Below, piece by piece: positions 55,830 through 64,000 of a DNA stretch of 64,000 nucleotides. The stretch's first letter is position 1, and each line of letters opens with the position of its first letter. The notes beneath the pieces were generated by a model, which saw nothing but the letters and a program-made list of their open reading frames with translations, ran no database searches and was not told where the DNA came from. The stretch comes from Plantibacter flavus (lineage in GTDB: Bacteria > Actinomycetota > Actinomycetes > Actinomycetales > Microbacteriaceae), in assembly GCF_002024505.1 (NCBI RefSeq), contig NZ_CP019402.1, positions 3,410,001-3,474,000 of the forward strand, given 5' to 3'. The position numbers were made by a program, and so were the translations under genes.

Positions 55830-56455
55830 CCGCGGATGAGCCTCGTCCGGCTCAACGCGATGACGGCGCAGCCCATCAGGCCGATGAACCCGGCGATGGC
55901 GATCATGTAGACGACGACGGCTCCCCAGCCGCCGGGCTGAGCCGGGTTGAGGAACGGGTACGGGTACCAGCCGACGATCGATCCGCGGATCATCGTGTAG
56001 ACGGTCCAGACGAGCGGGAACGCGATGATCGCCCACACCTGACGCCATTCCAGGCGGGACTTGCCGGGCGTCACGATCCAGACGAGCACCAGGTAGATCG
56101 GTGCGATGAGGTGCAGCACCTCGTTCGACCAGCCGAGGGTGTGCCCCTGGTCGAGGGCGATGCCGCGGAGCAGCAGATTGTAGACGACGCCGGTGGTCGC
56201 CATGTAGGTCACGACGCAGCCGAGGACGAGGTTGTACCAGGCCGGATCGCGTCGCAGCCGGAAGCAGTACCCGGCGCCGACCAACAGGACGATCGCACTC
56301 AGCGCGTTCGACAGGATCGTGAAGTAGCTGAAGAAGTTGACGAAGAAGTCGTCGGGCGCATCACCGAAGGACAGGGTGTAGACGAACTGGCCGACGATGG
56401 CGGCGATGATCACCCCACCCGCGATGATCCTGATGACTCCGAACAGTGCGCGCAT
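55826..56455 (-). CDS. Pr6Pr family membrane protein
   Basis: This is a 209-residue protein with six predicted helices. Signatures are FVNFFSYFTILSNALSAIVL, NEVLHLIAPIYLVLVWIV and GSIVGWYPYPFLNP, found in the Pr6Pr/FAR-17a-like integral membrane family of actinobacteria. I use the ATG at 56455; the frame extends upstream to 56551 without protein-like composition. It is the first gene of a two-gene operon with the DUF998 protein. Function unknown. Confidence 0.82.
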   Translation of the reverse strand: MRALFGVIRIIAGGVIIAAIVGQFVYTLSFGDAPDDFFVNFFSYFTILSNALSAIVLLVGAGYCFRLRRDPAWYNLVLGCVVTYMATTGVVYNLLLRGIALDQGHTLGWSNEVLHLIAPIYLVLVWIVTPGKSRLEWRQVWAIIAFPLVWTVYTMIRGSIVGWYPYPFLNPAQPGGWGAVVVYMIAIAGFIGLMGCAVIALSRTRLIRG

Positions 56456-56684
56456 TGCGCCACTGTATCGGAAGCACGCTCCCGACGATCGGGCGACAGC
56501 CGGGCAGCCGTGTCCCCCGAAGAGAGGGAATCGTTTCCAGCCAATTGACACCCCCGTAACAGCGCCGACTCATTCGACGGGTTTGATGAGAACAGAGCCG
56601 GACCACGCACCGGAGCGAGACTCGTCGCCGAGCCGACCTCCGCCGGGTGGAGCTTTCGGGGGATGAACGACGAAGGAGTACTCG

Positions 56685-57713
56685 ATGCGTCAAGGAGTCG
56701 GACACTCCTGGTCTCTGGCGACAACCGCGGACGCGGTGAAGCCGGCACCGGAGACCATGCGAGCCGCGGTGATCGACGCCGTCGGCAGCCCTGAGGTCCT
56801 CCGGATGGAGACCGTACCGACACCGCGTCCGGTCATGGCGGAGTTCCTCGTGAAGGTCGTCGCGGCCGGCGTGAACCCGGTCGACGCCAAGACCCGCGCG
56901 GGCCGGGGCGTCTCCTCGGCCATCACGACGATGCCGGCCGTCCTCGGGTACGACTTCAGCGGCATCGTGGTCGAGTCGCCCTTCGCTGCGGCCGGCCTCC
57001 TGCCCGGCGACGAGGTCTACGGCATGACGAGTTTCCCGCGGACGGGCGGCAGCTATGCCGAGTACGTCACGGTGTCCTCCCTGAGCCTGACGCGGAAGCC
57101 GACGACCCTGTCGCACGTCGAGGCAGCCGGGGTCCCCCTCGCCGCACTGACCGCGTGGGGCATGGTCGTCGACGTCGCGAAGGCGCACGAGGGGCAGCGC
57201 ATCCTCGTCCACGCCGGGAGCGGCGGTGTCGGGCACTTCGCCGTGCAGTTCGCCACCTACTTCGGCGCGCGGGTGATCGCCACCGGCTCCGGTCGGAATG
57301 TCGGTTGGCTGCGCGAACTCGGCGCCCATCAGGCGGTCGACCACGAGTTGCACCGGTTCGAGGACGTCGTCGACCAGGTCGACGTCGTGATCGACCTCGT
57401 GGGCAACACCGTGGAGGACACGGGGTCGCGATCCCTGCGGGTCCTCCGCCCGGGCGGGCTCATCATCAATGCGCCGACCGGTTCCTGGCCGACACTCGAG
57501 GAGGAGGCCCGGGCCGCGGGCGTCCGCGCGACGCGGTTCACCGTGGCACCCGACGGCGCCACACTCGACACCATCAGCAGGCTGCTGGAGTCCGGGGACG
57601 TCCGGGTGTTCGTCGACCAGGTGTTCGACCTCGACGCCGTCCGGCAGGCCCACGTGCTCCTCGAGGGCGGGCACTCACGCGGCAAGATCGTCCTCAAGGT
57701 CGCCGACGGCTAG
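56685..57713 (+). CDS. NADP-dependent quinone-oxidoreductase-like MDR enzyme
   Basis: This is a 342-residue medium-chain dehydrogenase/reductase lacking the zinc-binding residues of alcohol dehydrogenases. GroES-like part: VVAAGVNPVDAKTRAGRG and PAVLGYDFSGIVVES; Rossmann part: RILVHAGSGGVGHFAVQFA; C-terminal HSRGKIVLKV. It probably reduces quinones or enones with NADPH. AAGGAG lies 6 nt before the ATG at 56685. The gene stands alone, with repeats after the stop. Confidence 0.9.
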   Translation: MRQGVGHSWSLATTADAVKPAPETMRAAVIDAVGSPEVLRMETVPTPRPVMAEFLVKVVAAGVNPVDAKTRAGRGVSSAITTMPAVLGYDFSGIVVESPFAAAGLLPGDEVYGMTSFPRTGGSYAEYVTVSSLSLTRKPTTLSHVEAAGVPLAALTAWGMVVDVAKAHEGQRILVHAGSGGVGHFAVQFATYFGARVIATGSGRNVGWLRELGAHQAVDHELHRFEDVVDQVDVVIDLVGNTVEDTGSRSLRVLRPGGLIINAPTGSWPTLEEEARAAGVRATRFTVAPDGATLDTISRLLESGDVRVFVDQVFDLDAVRQAHVLLEGGHSRGKIVLKVADG

Positions 57714-57717
57714 GCTG

Positions 57718-57868
57718 CCGCCCTTCGACCAGCTCAGGGACCGGTTGGGGGCGCTCAGGGAGCGGTTGGGGGCGCTCAGGGAGCGGCGACAGGACCCCGC
57801 CCTTCGACGAGCGCAGGGACCGGAGAACCGGTCAATGAGCCCCACCCCGGTCACTGAGCCTGTCGAAG
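57718..57868. repeat. CTGTCGAA/GGTCCCTGAGC-family repeat cluster, overlapping a GNAT gene end
   Basis: It begins CCCTTCGACCAGCTCAGGGA, continues with two tandem TTGGGGGCGCTCAGGGAGC units, then CCCTTCGACGAGCGCAGGGA, and closes with the inverted CCGGTCACTGAGCCTGTCGA. The last unit supplies the stop codon and the C-terminal LRQAQ residues of the GNAT gene. Confidence 0.8.
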
Positions 57869-58408
57869 TGCGCTCCCGAAGACCTGCTCCATGACGAAGT
57901 CGTCGTGCCGTTCGGGTCCGACGAGGAAGGTCTTCGTCCCCACGACCGTGAACCCGCTCTTGTCGTAGAACCGGATCGCCCTGGCGTTCTGCTGGTTCAC
58001 CCCGAGCCACACCGACGTCACCTCTCGGGACCGGGCGTCGTCGAGGGTCGCCTCCATGAGCGTGCGCGCTCCGCCGGCACCGTGGCTCGCGGGGAGCACG
58101 TACAGCTTGCTGAGTTCCGCCGTCGGGCGGTGCGCGACCGCAGCGAGCACGTCGGCGTCCACCGGATCGCCGAAGACGAGCATCGTGTAGCCGATGGCCG
58201 TGCCGTCATCGTCATCGACGAGGAGCCGGAGCGCGCGTCCGGAATCGGCCAGGTAGCCGGTGAACCGGTCGAAGGTGAAGTGCTCGGCGATGAACGCGTC
58301 GATGTGCTCCTGCGCGGTGCCGGGCGGGCAGGCGAGGGCGAAGGTCGCTGCGGCGAGCGTGGCGAGGGTGGCGGCGTCATCGGCCGTGGCGGTGCGGGTG
58401 GAGACCAT
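57851..58408 (-). CDS. GNAT family N-acetyltransferase
   Basis: This is a 185-residue acetyl-CoA-dependent acyltransferase with AELSKLYVLPASHGAGGART (strand 4 and the acetyl-CoA loop, though the usual Q/RxxGxG/A is HGAGGA), SVWLGVNQQNARAIRFYDKS and GFTVVGTKTF. The C-terminus ends SALRQAQ, encoded by the adjacent dispersed repeat, so the natural end of the gene was probably replaced when the repeat inserted. The ATG at 58408 is preferred to an upstream one. Substrate unknown. Confidence 0.85.
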   Translation of the reverse strand: MVSTRTATADDAATLATLAAATFALACPPGTAQEHIDAFIAEHFTFDRFTGYLADSGRALRLLVDDDDGTAIGYTMLVFGDPVDADVLAAVAHRPTAELSKLYVLPASHGAGGARTLMEATLDDARSREVTSVWLGVNQQNARAIRFYDKSGFTVVGTKTFLVGPERHDDFVMEQVFGSALRQAQ

Positions 58409-58440
58409 CCCTGCATCGTACGACGCCACCCCGTCGTACG

Positions 58441-58477
58441 ACGAAGGCCCGGTCGCGTGACGCGACCGGGCCTTCGT
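58441..58477. terminator. Perfect 17-bp bidirectional terminator after rplA
   Basis: The arms 58441-58457 and 58461-58477 are exactly complementary with a TGA loop; the core is AAGGCCCGGTCGCG. It lies 11 bp after the rplA stop on the minus strand and shields the GNAT gene from the ribosomal operon. Confidence 0.88.
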
Positions 58478-58487
58478 GCTGGTGAGA

Positions 58488-59177
58488 CTAGATGGAGTTG
58501 ACGTCCAGCGGGATGCCGGGGCCGAACGTGGTCGACACGGCGCCCTTCTGGATGTAACGGCCCTTCGAGGAGGACGGCTTGAGGCGGAGGATCTCCTCGA
58601 GCGCGGCGTTGATGTTCTCCTCGAGCTGCGAAGCGTCGAACGAGGCCTTGCCGACGACGAAGTGCACGTTGGAGTGCTTGTCGACGCGGAACTCGATCTT
58701 GCCGCCCTTGATGTCGGACACGGCCTTGGCCACGTCCGGCGTCACGGTGCCGGTCTTGGGGTTCGGCATGAGGCCACGGGGACCGAGGACCTTACCGAGA
58801 CGACCGACCTTGCCCATGAGCTCCGGGGTGGAGACCGCGGAGTCGAACGAGGTGTAGCCCTCGGCGACCTTCGCGATGAGCTCGTCGCCGCCGACCTCGT
58901 CAGCACCGGCCGCGATCGCGGCTTCTGCTGCCGGGCCCGTCGCGAAGACGATGACGCGGGCGGTCTTGCCCGTGCCGTGCGGGAGGATGACCGTGCCGCG
59001 GACCATCTGGTCAGCCTTGCGCGGGTCGACACCGAGCTTGAGGGCGACCTCGACGGTGCTGTTGAACTTGGCGGAACCGGTCTCCTTGGCGAGGGCGACG
59101 GCCTCGTTCGGGGTGTAGTACTTGTCAGCCTCGATCTTCTCGGCTGCGGCCCGGTAGGCCTTCGACTTCTGTGCCAT
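58488..59177 (-). CDS. rplA: 50S ribosomal protein L1
   Basis: This is a 229-residue two-domain rRNA-binding protein, starting [20 protein letters not shown]. Signature stretches are [39 protein letters not shown] and [18 protein letters not shown]. It ends the secE-nusG-rplK-rplA group, followed by a perfect terminator. Intact and of normal length. L1 also represses its own operon in many bacteria; no mRNA target was assigned here. Confidence 0.97.
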   Translation of the reverse strand: MAQKSKAYRAAAEKIEADKYYTPNEAVALAKETGSAKFNSTVEVALKLGVDPRKADQMVRGTVILPHGTGKTARVIVFATGPAAEAAIAAGADEVGGDELIAKVAEGYTSFDSAVSTPELMGKVGRLGKVLGPRGLMPNPKTGTVTPDVAKAVSDIKGGKIEFRVDKHSNVHFVVGKASFDASQLEENINAALEEILRLKPSSSKGRYIQKGAVSTTFGPGIPLDVNSI

Positions 59178-59291
59178 GTGCGTTCTCCTATGAGAAATGT
59201 GGTCATCTGCGCCTGGCCGGCGCTGCCACGAGTGAAAAAGTGAGACGTGCGCGGTTCCGCCTGGTGGCGTCCCCGAAGCGGGTCGAGAGGG

Positions 59292-59723
59292 TTAGCCCTC
59301 GACCGTGATGCCCATGGAGCGGGCGGTGCCGGCGATGATCTTCGCGGCTGCGTCGATGTCGTTCGAGTTCAGGTCGGGAGCCTTCTGCTCGGCGATCTGA
59401 CGGACCTGCTCCTTGGTGAGCTTCGCGACCTTGACGGTGTGCGGGGTACCGGAGCCCTTGGCGACGCCGGCGGCCTTCTTGATGAGCTCCGCTGCGGGCG
59501 GGGTCTTCAGGATGAAGGTGAACGAACGGTCCTCGTAGACGGTGATCTCGACGGGGATGACGTTACCGCGCTGCGACTCGGTGGCCGCGTTGTACGCCTT
59601 GCAGAACTCCATGATGTTGACGCCGTGCTGACCAAGGGCGGGGCCGATGGGGGGAGCAGGGTTTGCGGCGCCGGCCTGGATCTGCAGCTTGATGAGACCC
59701 GTGACCTTCTTCTTCGGTGCCAT
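59292..59723 (-). CDS. rplK: 50S ribosomal protein L11
   Basis: This is a 143-residue GTPase-centre protein, starting [40 protein letters not shown] is the thiostrepton-region loop with conserved prolines, and [20 protein letters not shown] and the C-terminal [12 protein letters not shown] are standard. It lies between nusG and rplA in the same direction, 114 bp before rplA. Confidence 0.97.
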
Positions 59724-59816
59724 GTTTCTTCCTTCTTCTGGGGTTCGAGCGCCATCGGATGATGTGCGCTCTCCCGCGCGCCCGTCGGGCGGCGGTGGAC
59801 TGTGGAGCCGTGTGGC

Positions 59817-60773
59817 TTAGAGCTTGGTGACCTGGTCGAAGCTGAGCTCGACCGGCGTCTCGCGCTCGAAGAGGGAGACGAGCACCGTGAGCTTGCCGCT
59901 CTCGGGCTTGATCTCGCTGATGGAGCCGGGGAGACCCGCGAACGAGCCTTCCTTGATCGTGATGGTCTCGCCGATCTCGAAGTCGACCTCGGCGGGGATG
60001 ACACGCTGCTGCGTGGCGCTGCCCTTGGTGCCGGAGCCCTTGACGGGCGCGGTCTCCTTGACCTCGACGAGCGACTTCAACATGTTGAAGGACTCCTCGA
60101 AGCGGAGCGGCGTGGGGTTGTGCGCATTGCCGACGAAGCCGGTCACGCCAGGCGTGTGGCGGACGACCGACCAGCTGTCCTCGTTGAGGTCCATGCGGAC
60201 GAGCACGTAGCCGGGGATGCGGACGCGGGTGACCATCTTGCGCTGGCCGTTCTTGATCTCGACCACGTCTTCCATGGGGACCTCGACCTGGTAGATGTAG
60301 TCCGCGACCTCGAGCGTCGACTTGCGCTGCTCGATGTTGGCCTTCACCTTGCGCTCGAAACCGGCGTAGGAGTGGATGACGTACCACTTGCCGGGCAGGA
60401 AGCGGAGTTCCTTGCGGAACGCGTCGTAGGGGTCCTCCTCGGACTCCTCGGCGGGCTCGGCGTCGGTGGGGTCGGCCTCTTCTTCGGCGATGGCCTCTGC
60501 TGCGGCTTCGACCTCGGCGGCCTCATCGAGCTCGAGGGCGTCGTCGACGACGGCGTCGGCCTCGGGGTCGACGGCTTCTGCCATCGCGTCGAGCACGGCG
60601 TCGAGGTCGACCTCGGTGTCGCCGGTCTCCTCGACGTGGACGGCGTTGTGCTCAGCGGGGTCGACGGAGTGCTCGTCGGCCGAGAGCACGTTGCCCTCCT
60701 GGGCCTCGTCGTCCTCCGAGGACTGCTCGGCAGCGGTTGCCCAGTCGACGTCGTTCGAGTTTCGCTCAGACAC
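59817..60773 (-). CDS. nusG: Transcription termination/antitermination factor NusG
   Basis: This is a 318-residue protein. Residues about 1-125 are a very acidic, Glu/Asp/Ala-rich extension (EEDPYDAFRKELRFLPG marks its end), typical of actinobacterial NusG and absent from E. coli. The NGN domain follows (KWYVIHSYAGFERKVKANIE, RIPGYVLVRMDLNEDSW, RHTPGVTGFVGN), then a C-terminal KOW domain (GETITIKEGSFAGLPGSISE). GTG 60773 is used as start because the upstream frame lacks a ribosome-binding site. It binds RNA polymerase and couples to ribosomes or Rho. Confidence 0.95.
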   Translation of the reverse strand: MSERNSNDVDWATAAEQSSEDDEAQEGNVLSADEHSVDPAEHNAVHVEETGDTEVDLDAVLDAMAEAVDPEADAVVDDALELDEAAEVEAAAEAIAEEEADPTDAEPAEESEEDPYDAFRKELRFLPGKWYVIHSYAGFERKVKANIEQRKSTLEVADYIYQVEVPMEDVVEIKNGQRKMVTRVRIPGYVLVRMDLNEDSWSVVRHTPGVTGFVGNAHNPTPLRFEESFNMLKSLVEVKETAPVKGSGTKGSATQQRVIPAEVDFEIGETITIKEGSFAGLPGSISEIKPESGKLTVLVSLFERETPVELSFDQVTKL

Positions 60774-60912
60774 TGATTTCCATTCCGTTTCTGTTGTGCG
60801 GATCGCGGGTGATCCCCGACCGCGGCGCCGGATCCTGGCGCGTGACGACTGCGTCGCCGTCTGTGATTGTGGAACCCGGGTACCGGGCCGGAGCACCGGA
60901 ACCTGAGCGGAA

Positions 60913-61185
60913 CTAGCTCGCGGTACCGAACACCAGCGTGACGACCCAGGCGAAGACGAAGTCGATGCCGTAGACGAGCGCCATCATGATGCAGACGAAG
61001 ATGAGCACCACAGCCGTGTAGCTGAGGAGTTCCTTCCGCGTCGGCGTGACGACCTTCTTGAGTTCCGCGAAGACCTGCTTCAGGAACAGGACGATGCCCG
61101 AGAAGAAGCCGCGCCGTTCGGCACGGTCCGCCTTCGCCTTGACGACGACGTCCTCGCCGGGCGTGTCGGTACTCTTCGGGGCCAC
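60913..61185 (-). CDS. secE: Preprotein translocase subunit SecE
   Basis: This is a 90-residue protein with one membrane helix at the C-terminal end (TAVVLIFVCIMMALVYGID, then FVFAWVVTLVFGT). The cytoplasmic amphipathic helix ends in FAELKKVVTPTRKELLSYT, the classic SecE motif. The GTG at 61185 has GAAAGG 8 nt upstream. It lies 41 bp downstream of tRNA-Trp and 139 bp before nusG, the usual bacterial order. It is part of the SecYEG channel. Confidence 0.95.
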   Translation of the reverse strand: MAPKSTDTPGEDVVVKAKADRAERRGFFSGIVLFLKQVFAELKKVVTPTRKELLSYTAVVLIFVCIMMALVYGIDFVFAWVVTLVFGTAS

Positions 61186-61226
61186 TCGTTACACCTTTCG
61201 TGTGCCGGTGCATACGCACCGACTCG

Positions 61227-61299
61227 CAGGGCGGACAGGACTTGAACCTGCAACCTGCGGTTTTGGAGACCGCTGCTCTACCAATTGAGCCACCGCCCT
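61227..61299 (-). tRNA. tRNA-Trp (anticodon CCA)
   Basis: This is a 73-nt cloverleaf. The acceptor stem AGGGCGG pairs with CCGCCCT, with discriminator G. The anticodon stem GCGGT/ACCGC encloses CTCCAAA with CCA, and the T-arm carries GGTTCAAGTCC. The 3' CCA is not encoded. It precedes secE, as commonly seen in bacteria, and is probably co-transcribed. Confidence 0.97.
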
Positions 61300-61548
61300 T
61301 CAGTGCTGACGCACCGGAGGGGTCGAAGCTACCCTGACCTCCTGTGCGTTGCCTCACCACACGGGTGAAAACAGGCGCAGAAAATCATGGCAGATTTCAA
61401 CTACCTCCATCTAGTGTACGGCACGGTCGCCCGGCTGTAAAACCGGCGTCAGGTCTCGCCGGCGAGGGATCCCTCCTCCTGCACTCGGAGCGCTTGCTCG
61501 CGTAGGGTTGCTCCTTCGGACGCACGACGACTCGACCCGGGGGGACCG

Positions 61549-62109
61549 ATGAGCAGCGCAGACGAACACGAGACGACCTCGAAGGCGGCGGAGACGAACC
61601 GCGAGGACGATCGCCGGATCCCGCCCCGCTTCGCGGATGACAGCCCGCTCCCGGGAGCCGGCCCGATCCAGGCGTTCCTCCGCTTCTGGAAGCGGTATCC
61701 GATCTTCACCGGGCGGGCCAGCCGGAGCGAGTTCTGGTGGTGGGTGGTCGTCCACGCCGTCATCGTCACCGCACTCCTGGTGATCGGACGCGGCGTCGAC
61801 GTCGCGACCGGGGTGACGGCCGGTTTCTGGGAGGGTCAGGTCACCGAAGGCCCCGCATGGGGCGTCCAGAGCATCCTGTCCGGGATCTGGGGTCTCGCGA
61901 CGATCATCCCGGGGCTGTCGCTGAACGCACGCCGAATGCACGACACGGACCACAGCGGCTGGTGGCAGCTCATCAACCTGGTCCCGATCTTCGGGTGGTT
62001 CTTCTTCATCTGGCTCGCGGCGCAGCCGAGCGACCGGGGCGGTGCCCGCTACGACACGGGGCCGAACCGCGAGGGCGCCGAGATCAAGCCTGGCGACGCT
62101 CCGCAGTGA
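61549..62109 (+). CDS. DUF805 family membrane protein
   Basis: This is a 186-residue protein. The N-terminal tail of about 45 residues is polar; the DUF805 domain follows with FLRFWKRYPIFTGRASRSEFWWW and SLNARRMHDTDHSGWWQLIN interspersed with three or four helices. The ATG at 61549 follows GGGG. Its last 26 bp overlap the end of the convergent LtrA gene. Function unknown. Confidence 0.85.
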   Translation: MSSADEHETTSKAAETNREDDRRIPPRFADDSPLPGAGPIQAFLRFWKRYPIFTGRASRSEFWWWVVVHAVIVTALLVIGRGVDVATGVTAGFWEGQVTEGPAWGVQSILSGIWGLATIIPGLSLNARRMHDTDHSGWWQLINLVPIFGWFFFIWLAAQPSDRGGARYDTGPNREGAEIKPGDAPQ

Positions 62110-63352
62110 CCCGCCGGTCCGGGAGGACCGTGTCGGCGATCGCGGCGAGGACGAGCACGCCGGTGCAGAGACACCCGAGGACGAGTTCCCCGAGCTGCGG
62201 CAGGAGGAACGCGGCGACCGCGCAGCCCGCGAGCATCGCGAGGCCGATGACCGGTGCGAGGGGTACGGCGCGGTCGACGACGAACCGGAACAGCGACAGC
62301 CCGAGCAGGTAGAGGACCGGGCCGCCGAGGATGACGACGCCCCCGGCGAGTTCGACGGCGTCGGCGGGTCGGTCGAGGATCTCCTTGTCCCCCACCGAGA
62401 CGAGCACGATCCCGGCGACGACCACGACGTGGGCGTAGCTGTATCCATCGCGCGCGATGCGTCCGAGGCGTCCCGGCCCGCGTCGTCCGGAACGACCCTC
62501 GTCACCGTCGGCGCGGTCGGCCTCCTCCTCGGCGGCCTCGACCGCTCGGCGTCCCGCCGCCTCCGTGCGGTGGAAGTACAGCCACCACAGCGCGACCGCG
62601 GAGACGAAGGCGCTCAGCATCCCGACGACGGCGTCGACCGACGTCTCGAGCTCGACGAACGCGAACCCGGTGACGAGCAGGGACTCACCGATCGCGATGA
62701 TGATGAAGAGCGACGCCCGCTCGGAGAGGTGCGCACCGGAGAGCTCCCAGCTCTCGACCTCCGAGCGCCGCACCCCCGGCAGTCGGAATCCGAGGGCCCC
62801 GCCGCCGTACTCGACGGCGACGGCGCAGATCCAGAACGCCAGTTGCCAGTCGGCCGGCACCAGCGCGCCGGCGATCCAGAAGACGGCGGCGAACGCGGTC
62901 CAGACGAGGACGCGTGCGAAACTCAGGGCCACGTCCCGGTCGTGCCGCCAGGTCGCCACGACCATGAACAGCGTCCGGACGAGCTGGAGCACGACGTAGG
63001 CGACGGCGAACGCCAGCGCGCGATCGGTGAACGACGCCGACACCGACACCGCCGCGACGAACGCCAACAGGCCGAAGCCGATGAGCGCGAGTCGCACCGC
63101 GAGCCGTTCCGGGTCGAGCCAGTTCGTCACCCAGCTCGTGGACACCCACGACCACCAGAGCGCCAGGATGAGGACGATCGACTCGAGCGCGGCGGTGACG
63201 CTCTGGTCGTCGGCGATGAGCTTGCTCAGCTGGGTGAGCGCGAAGACGAAGACGAGGTCGAAGAACAACTCGACGAACGTGACGCGCTCGGCGCGTTCGC
63301 CGGACTCCGGGCGACGGAGATCGGAGACGAGGCCGAATCTGGGGGCGGACAT
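62084..63352 (-). CDS. ltrA: Low temperature requirement protein A (LtrA) family
   Basis: This is a 422-residue protein with about ten hydrophobic helices. The LtrA hallmark ERVTFVELFFDLVFVFALTQ is near the N-terminus, and SERASLFIIIAIGESLLVTG and HLSER segments are also typical. An Arg/Glu/Asp-rich loop (EEEADRADGDEGRSGRRG) lies in the middle. First linked to growth of Listeria at low temperature, its molecular role is not established. I use the ATG at 63352; upstream frames lack support. Confidence 0.9.
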   Translation of the reverse strand: MSAPRFGLVSDLRRPESGERAERVTFVELFFDLVFVFALTQLSKLIADDQSVTAALESIVLILALWWSWVSTSWVTNWLDPERLAVRLALIGFGLLAFVAAVSVSASFTDRALAFAVAYVVLQLVRTLFMVVATWRHDRDVALSFARVLVWTAFAAVFWIAGALVPADWQLAFWICAVAVEYGGGALGFRLPGVRRSEVESWELSGAHLSERASLFIIIAIGESLLVTGFAFVELETSVDAVVGMLSAFVSAVALWWLYFHRTEAAGRRAVEAAEEEADRADGDEGRSGRRGPGRLGRIARDGYSYAHVVVVAGIVLVSVGDKEILDRPADAVELAGGVVILGGPVLYLLGLSLFRFVVDRAVPLAPVIGLAMLAGCAVAAFLLPQLGELVLGCLCTGVLVLAAIADTVLPDRRVTAERRQA

Positions 63353-63475
63353 CTTCGTATCCTGGCAGGGATCCCGGTGCCGACGCCTCCCCCTCGGATT
63401 CGTCGACACCGGGTCGTGCTCGTCGCGAGCTGCGGGGACAGAGCCCGACGACCACCCTGCGAGCCTAGCAAGAAG

Positions 63476-63514
63476 TATTCCAGATGCACAAGGTCCAGAA
63501 GCATCATCGGAATA
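63476..63514. promoter_or_regulatory. Inverted repeat in the OYE/LtrA divergent gap
   Basis: TATTCCAGATGC near 63476-63487 pairs with GCATCATCGGAATA (63501-63514) in two blocks: TATTCC/GGAATA outside and GATGC/GCATC inside. It may be the operator of a regulator not encoded in the window. The rest of the 237-bp gap shows no gene. Confidence 0.4.
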
Positions 63515-63589
63515 TCGACGGTCACCGGCGGGTTGCGTCCGGAGGCCGCGTCGTCCGCGTGCCGCACCCCCACGAAAGGCATCACCCGT

Positions 63590-64000
63590 ATGGATCTCTT
63601 CGCCCCCGTCCGACTCGGCGACCTCGAACTCGCCAACCGCGTCGTCATGGCCCCGCTCACCCGCATGCGGTCCGGAGCCGACGGCGTCCCCGGCGACCTC
63701 GTCGCCGAGCACTACAGCCAGCGCGCAGGACTCGGGCTCATCATCACGGAGGGCACCTACCCGAGCGCCGAGTCGCGCTCCTACCCGGGCCAGCCCGGCA
63801 TCGTCACCCCCGAGCAGGTCGAGGGCTGGCGGGGCGTCGCGGAGGCCGTGCACGGCGCAGGCGGGCTCATCGTCATGCAGCTCATGAACGGTGGCCGTGT
63901 CTCGCACACCGACATCACTGGCACCGACCGCATCGTCGCGCCGAGCGCGATCGCCATCGCCGGCGAGGTCCGGACGCCCGCGGGCGCCCAGCCGTACCCC
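63590..64000 (+). CDS. Old Yellow Enzyme family NADH:flavin oxidoreductase, partial
   Basis: Only the first 137 residues are visible; the gene runs past the window end. It starts MDLFAPVRLGDLELANRVV and continues APLTRMRSGADGVPGDLVAE, GLGLIITEGTYPS and GGLIVMQLMNGGRVSH, the FMN-binding N-terminal half of OYE/NemA-type ene-reductases. These reduce activated C=C bonds or nitro groups with NAD(P)H. GAAAGG precedes the ATG. A possible operator lies upstream. Confidence 0.9.
   Translation, partial: MDLFAPVRLGDLELANRVVMAPLTRMRSGADGVPGDLVAEHYSQRAGLGLIITEGTYPSAESRSYPGQPGIVTPEQVEGWRGVAEAVHGAGGLIVMQLMNGGRVSHTDITGTDRIVAPSAIAIAGEVRTPAGAQPYP

Overview
The window is high-GC DNA with strong G/C third-position bias, GTG/TTG starts, apparently leaderless promoters, an acidic N-terminal extension on NusG and the CTGTCGAA/GGTCCCTGAGC repeats familiar from Microbacteriaceae. 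It most likely comes from the chromosome of an actinobacterium of that family; a Plantibacter-like organism is a guess only. There is no CRISPR array, no rRNA operon, no transposase and no prophage. Both ends cut a gene (a DUF6807 protein at the left, an Old Yellow Enzyme at the right).

Layout. 1-8.6 kb: a LacI-controlled carbohydrate locus. An ABC importer and a DUF6807 protein run leftward; a Gfo/Idh/MocA dehydrogenase, a DUF993 protein, a TIM-barrel isomerase and the LacI regulator run rightward. 8.6-12.2 kb: hairpin repeats, an orphan DarT-like ADP-ribosyltransferase, a DUF1648 membrane protein and an MFS pump behind a MerR-type promoter. 12.3-15 kb: cystathionine beta-synthase and a MetB/gamma-lyase-like enzyme. 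15.2-17.7 kb: MntR and MntH. 17.8-21.2 kb: DUF3105, DUF305, a small MT0933-type protein, an HTH protein and an aquaporin. 21.3-25.7 kb: a GntR-like regulator, then a membrane nucleotidyl cyclase-like sensor overlapping an MscS channel with a cyclic-nucleotide-binding domain. 25.9-29.2 kb: an ABC exporter and an AbiEi/DUF559 protein bracketed by hairpin repeats. 29.2-34.2 kb: an alpha-glucoside-type (AglE/F/G-like) importer with a divergent LacI. 34.2-36.3 kb: MFS plus MarR. 36.6-37.9 kb: rplJ-rplL with an L10-leader attenuator. 37.9-42.6 kb: an AAA ATPase, a DUF5684 protein, TrpF and a two-component system. 42.8-47.7 kb: an FtsX-type ABC efflux pair, a DHA2 MFS and a MarR. 47.7-49 kb: an epimerase and a glutaredoxin-like protein. 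49-55.1 kb: a four-gene operon of two Gfo/Idh/MocA proteins and two TIM-barrel isomerases, a YqaJ-like nuclease and a ROK regulator. 55-58.4 kb: two membrane proteins, a quinone-oxidoreductase-like enzyme and a GNAT acetyltransferase. 58.5-61.3 kb: tRNA-Trp, secE, nusG, rplK and rplA. 61.5-64 kb: DUF805, LtrA and an Old Yellow Enzyme.

How the genes work together. Three sugar loci each pair enzymes or transporters with a local regulator and visible operator-like sites. The 49-53 kb operon has the composition expected for sugar conversion by oxidation, elimination, hydration and reduction. The cyclase and channel genes overlap by 4 bp, and both look degenerate at their nucleotide-handling residues, so a non-standard ligand or a purely allosteric pairing is possible. 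Two repeat families run through the window. One is an inverted-repeat element of about 64-93 bp with arms like GTTCACAAYTCAGGA (eight copies). The other is the TTCGACARGCTCAGGGACC family, which in one place enters an open reading frame and in another supplies a stop codon.
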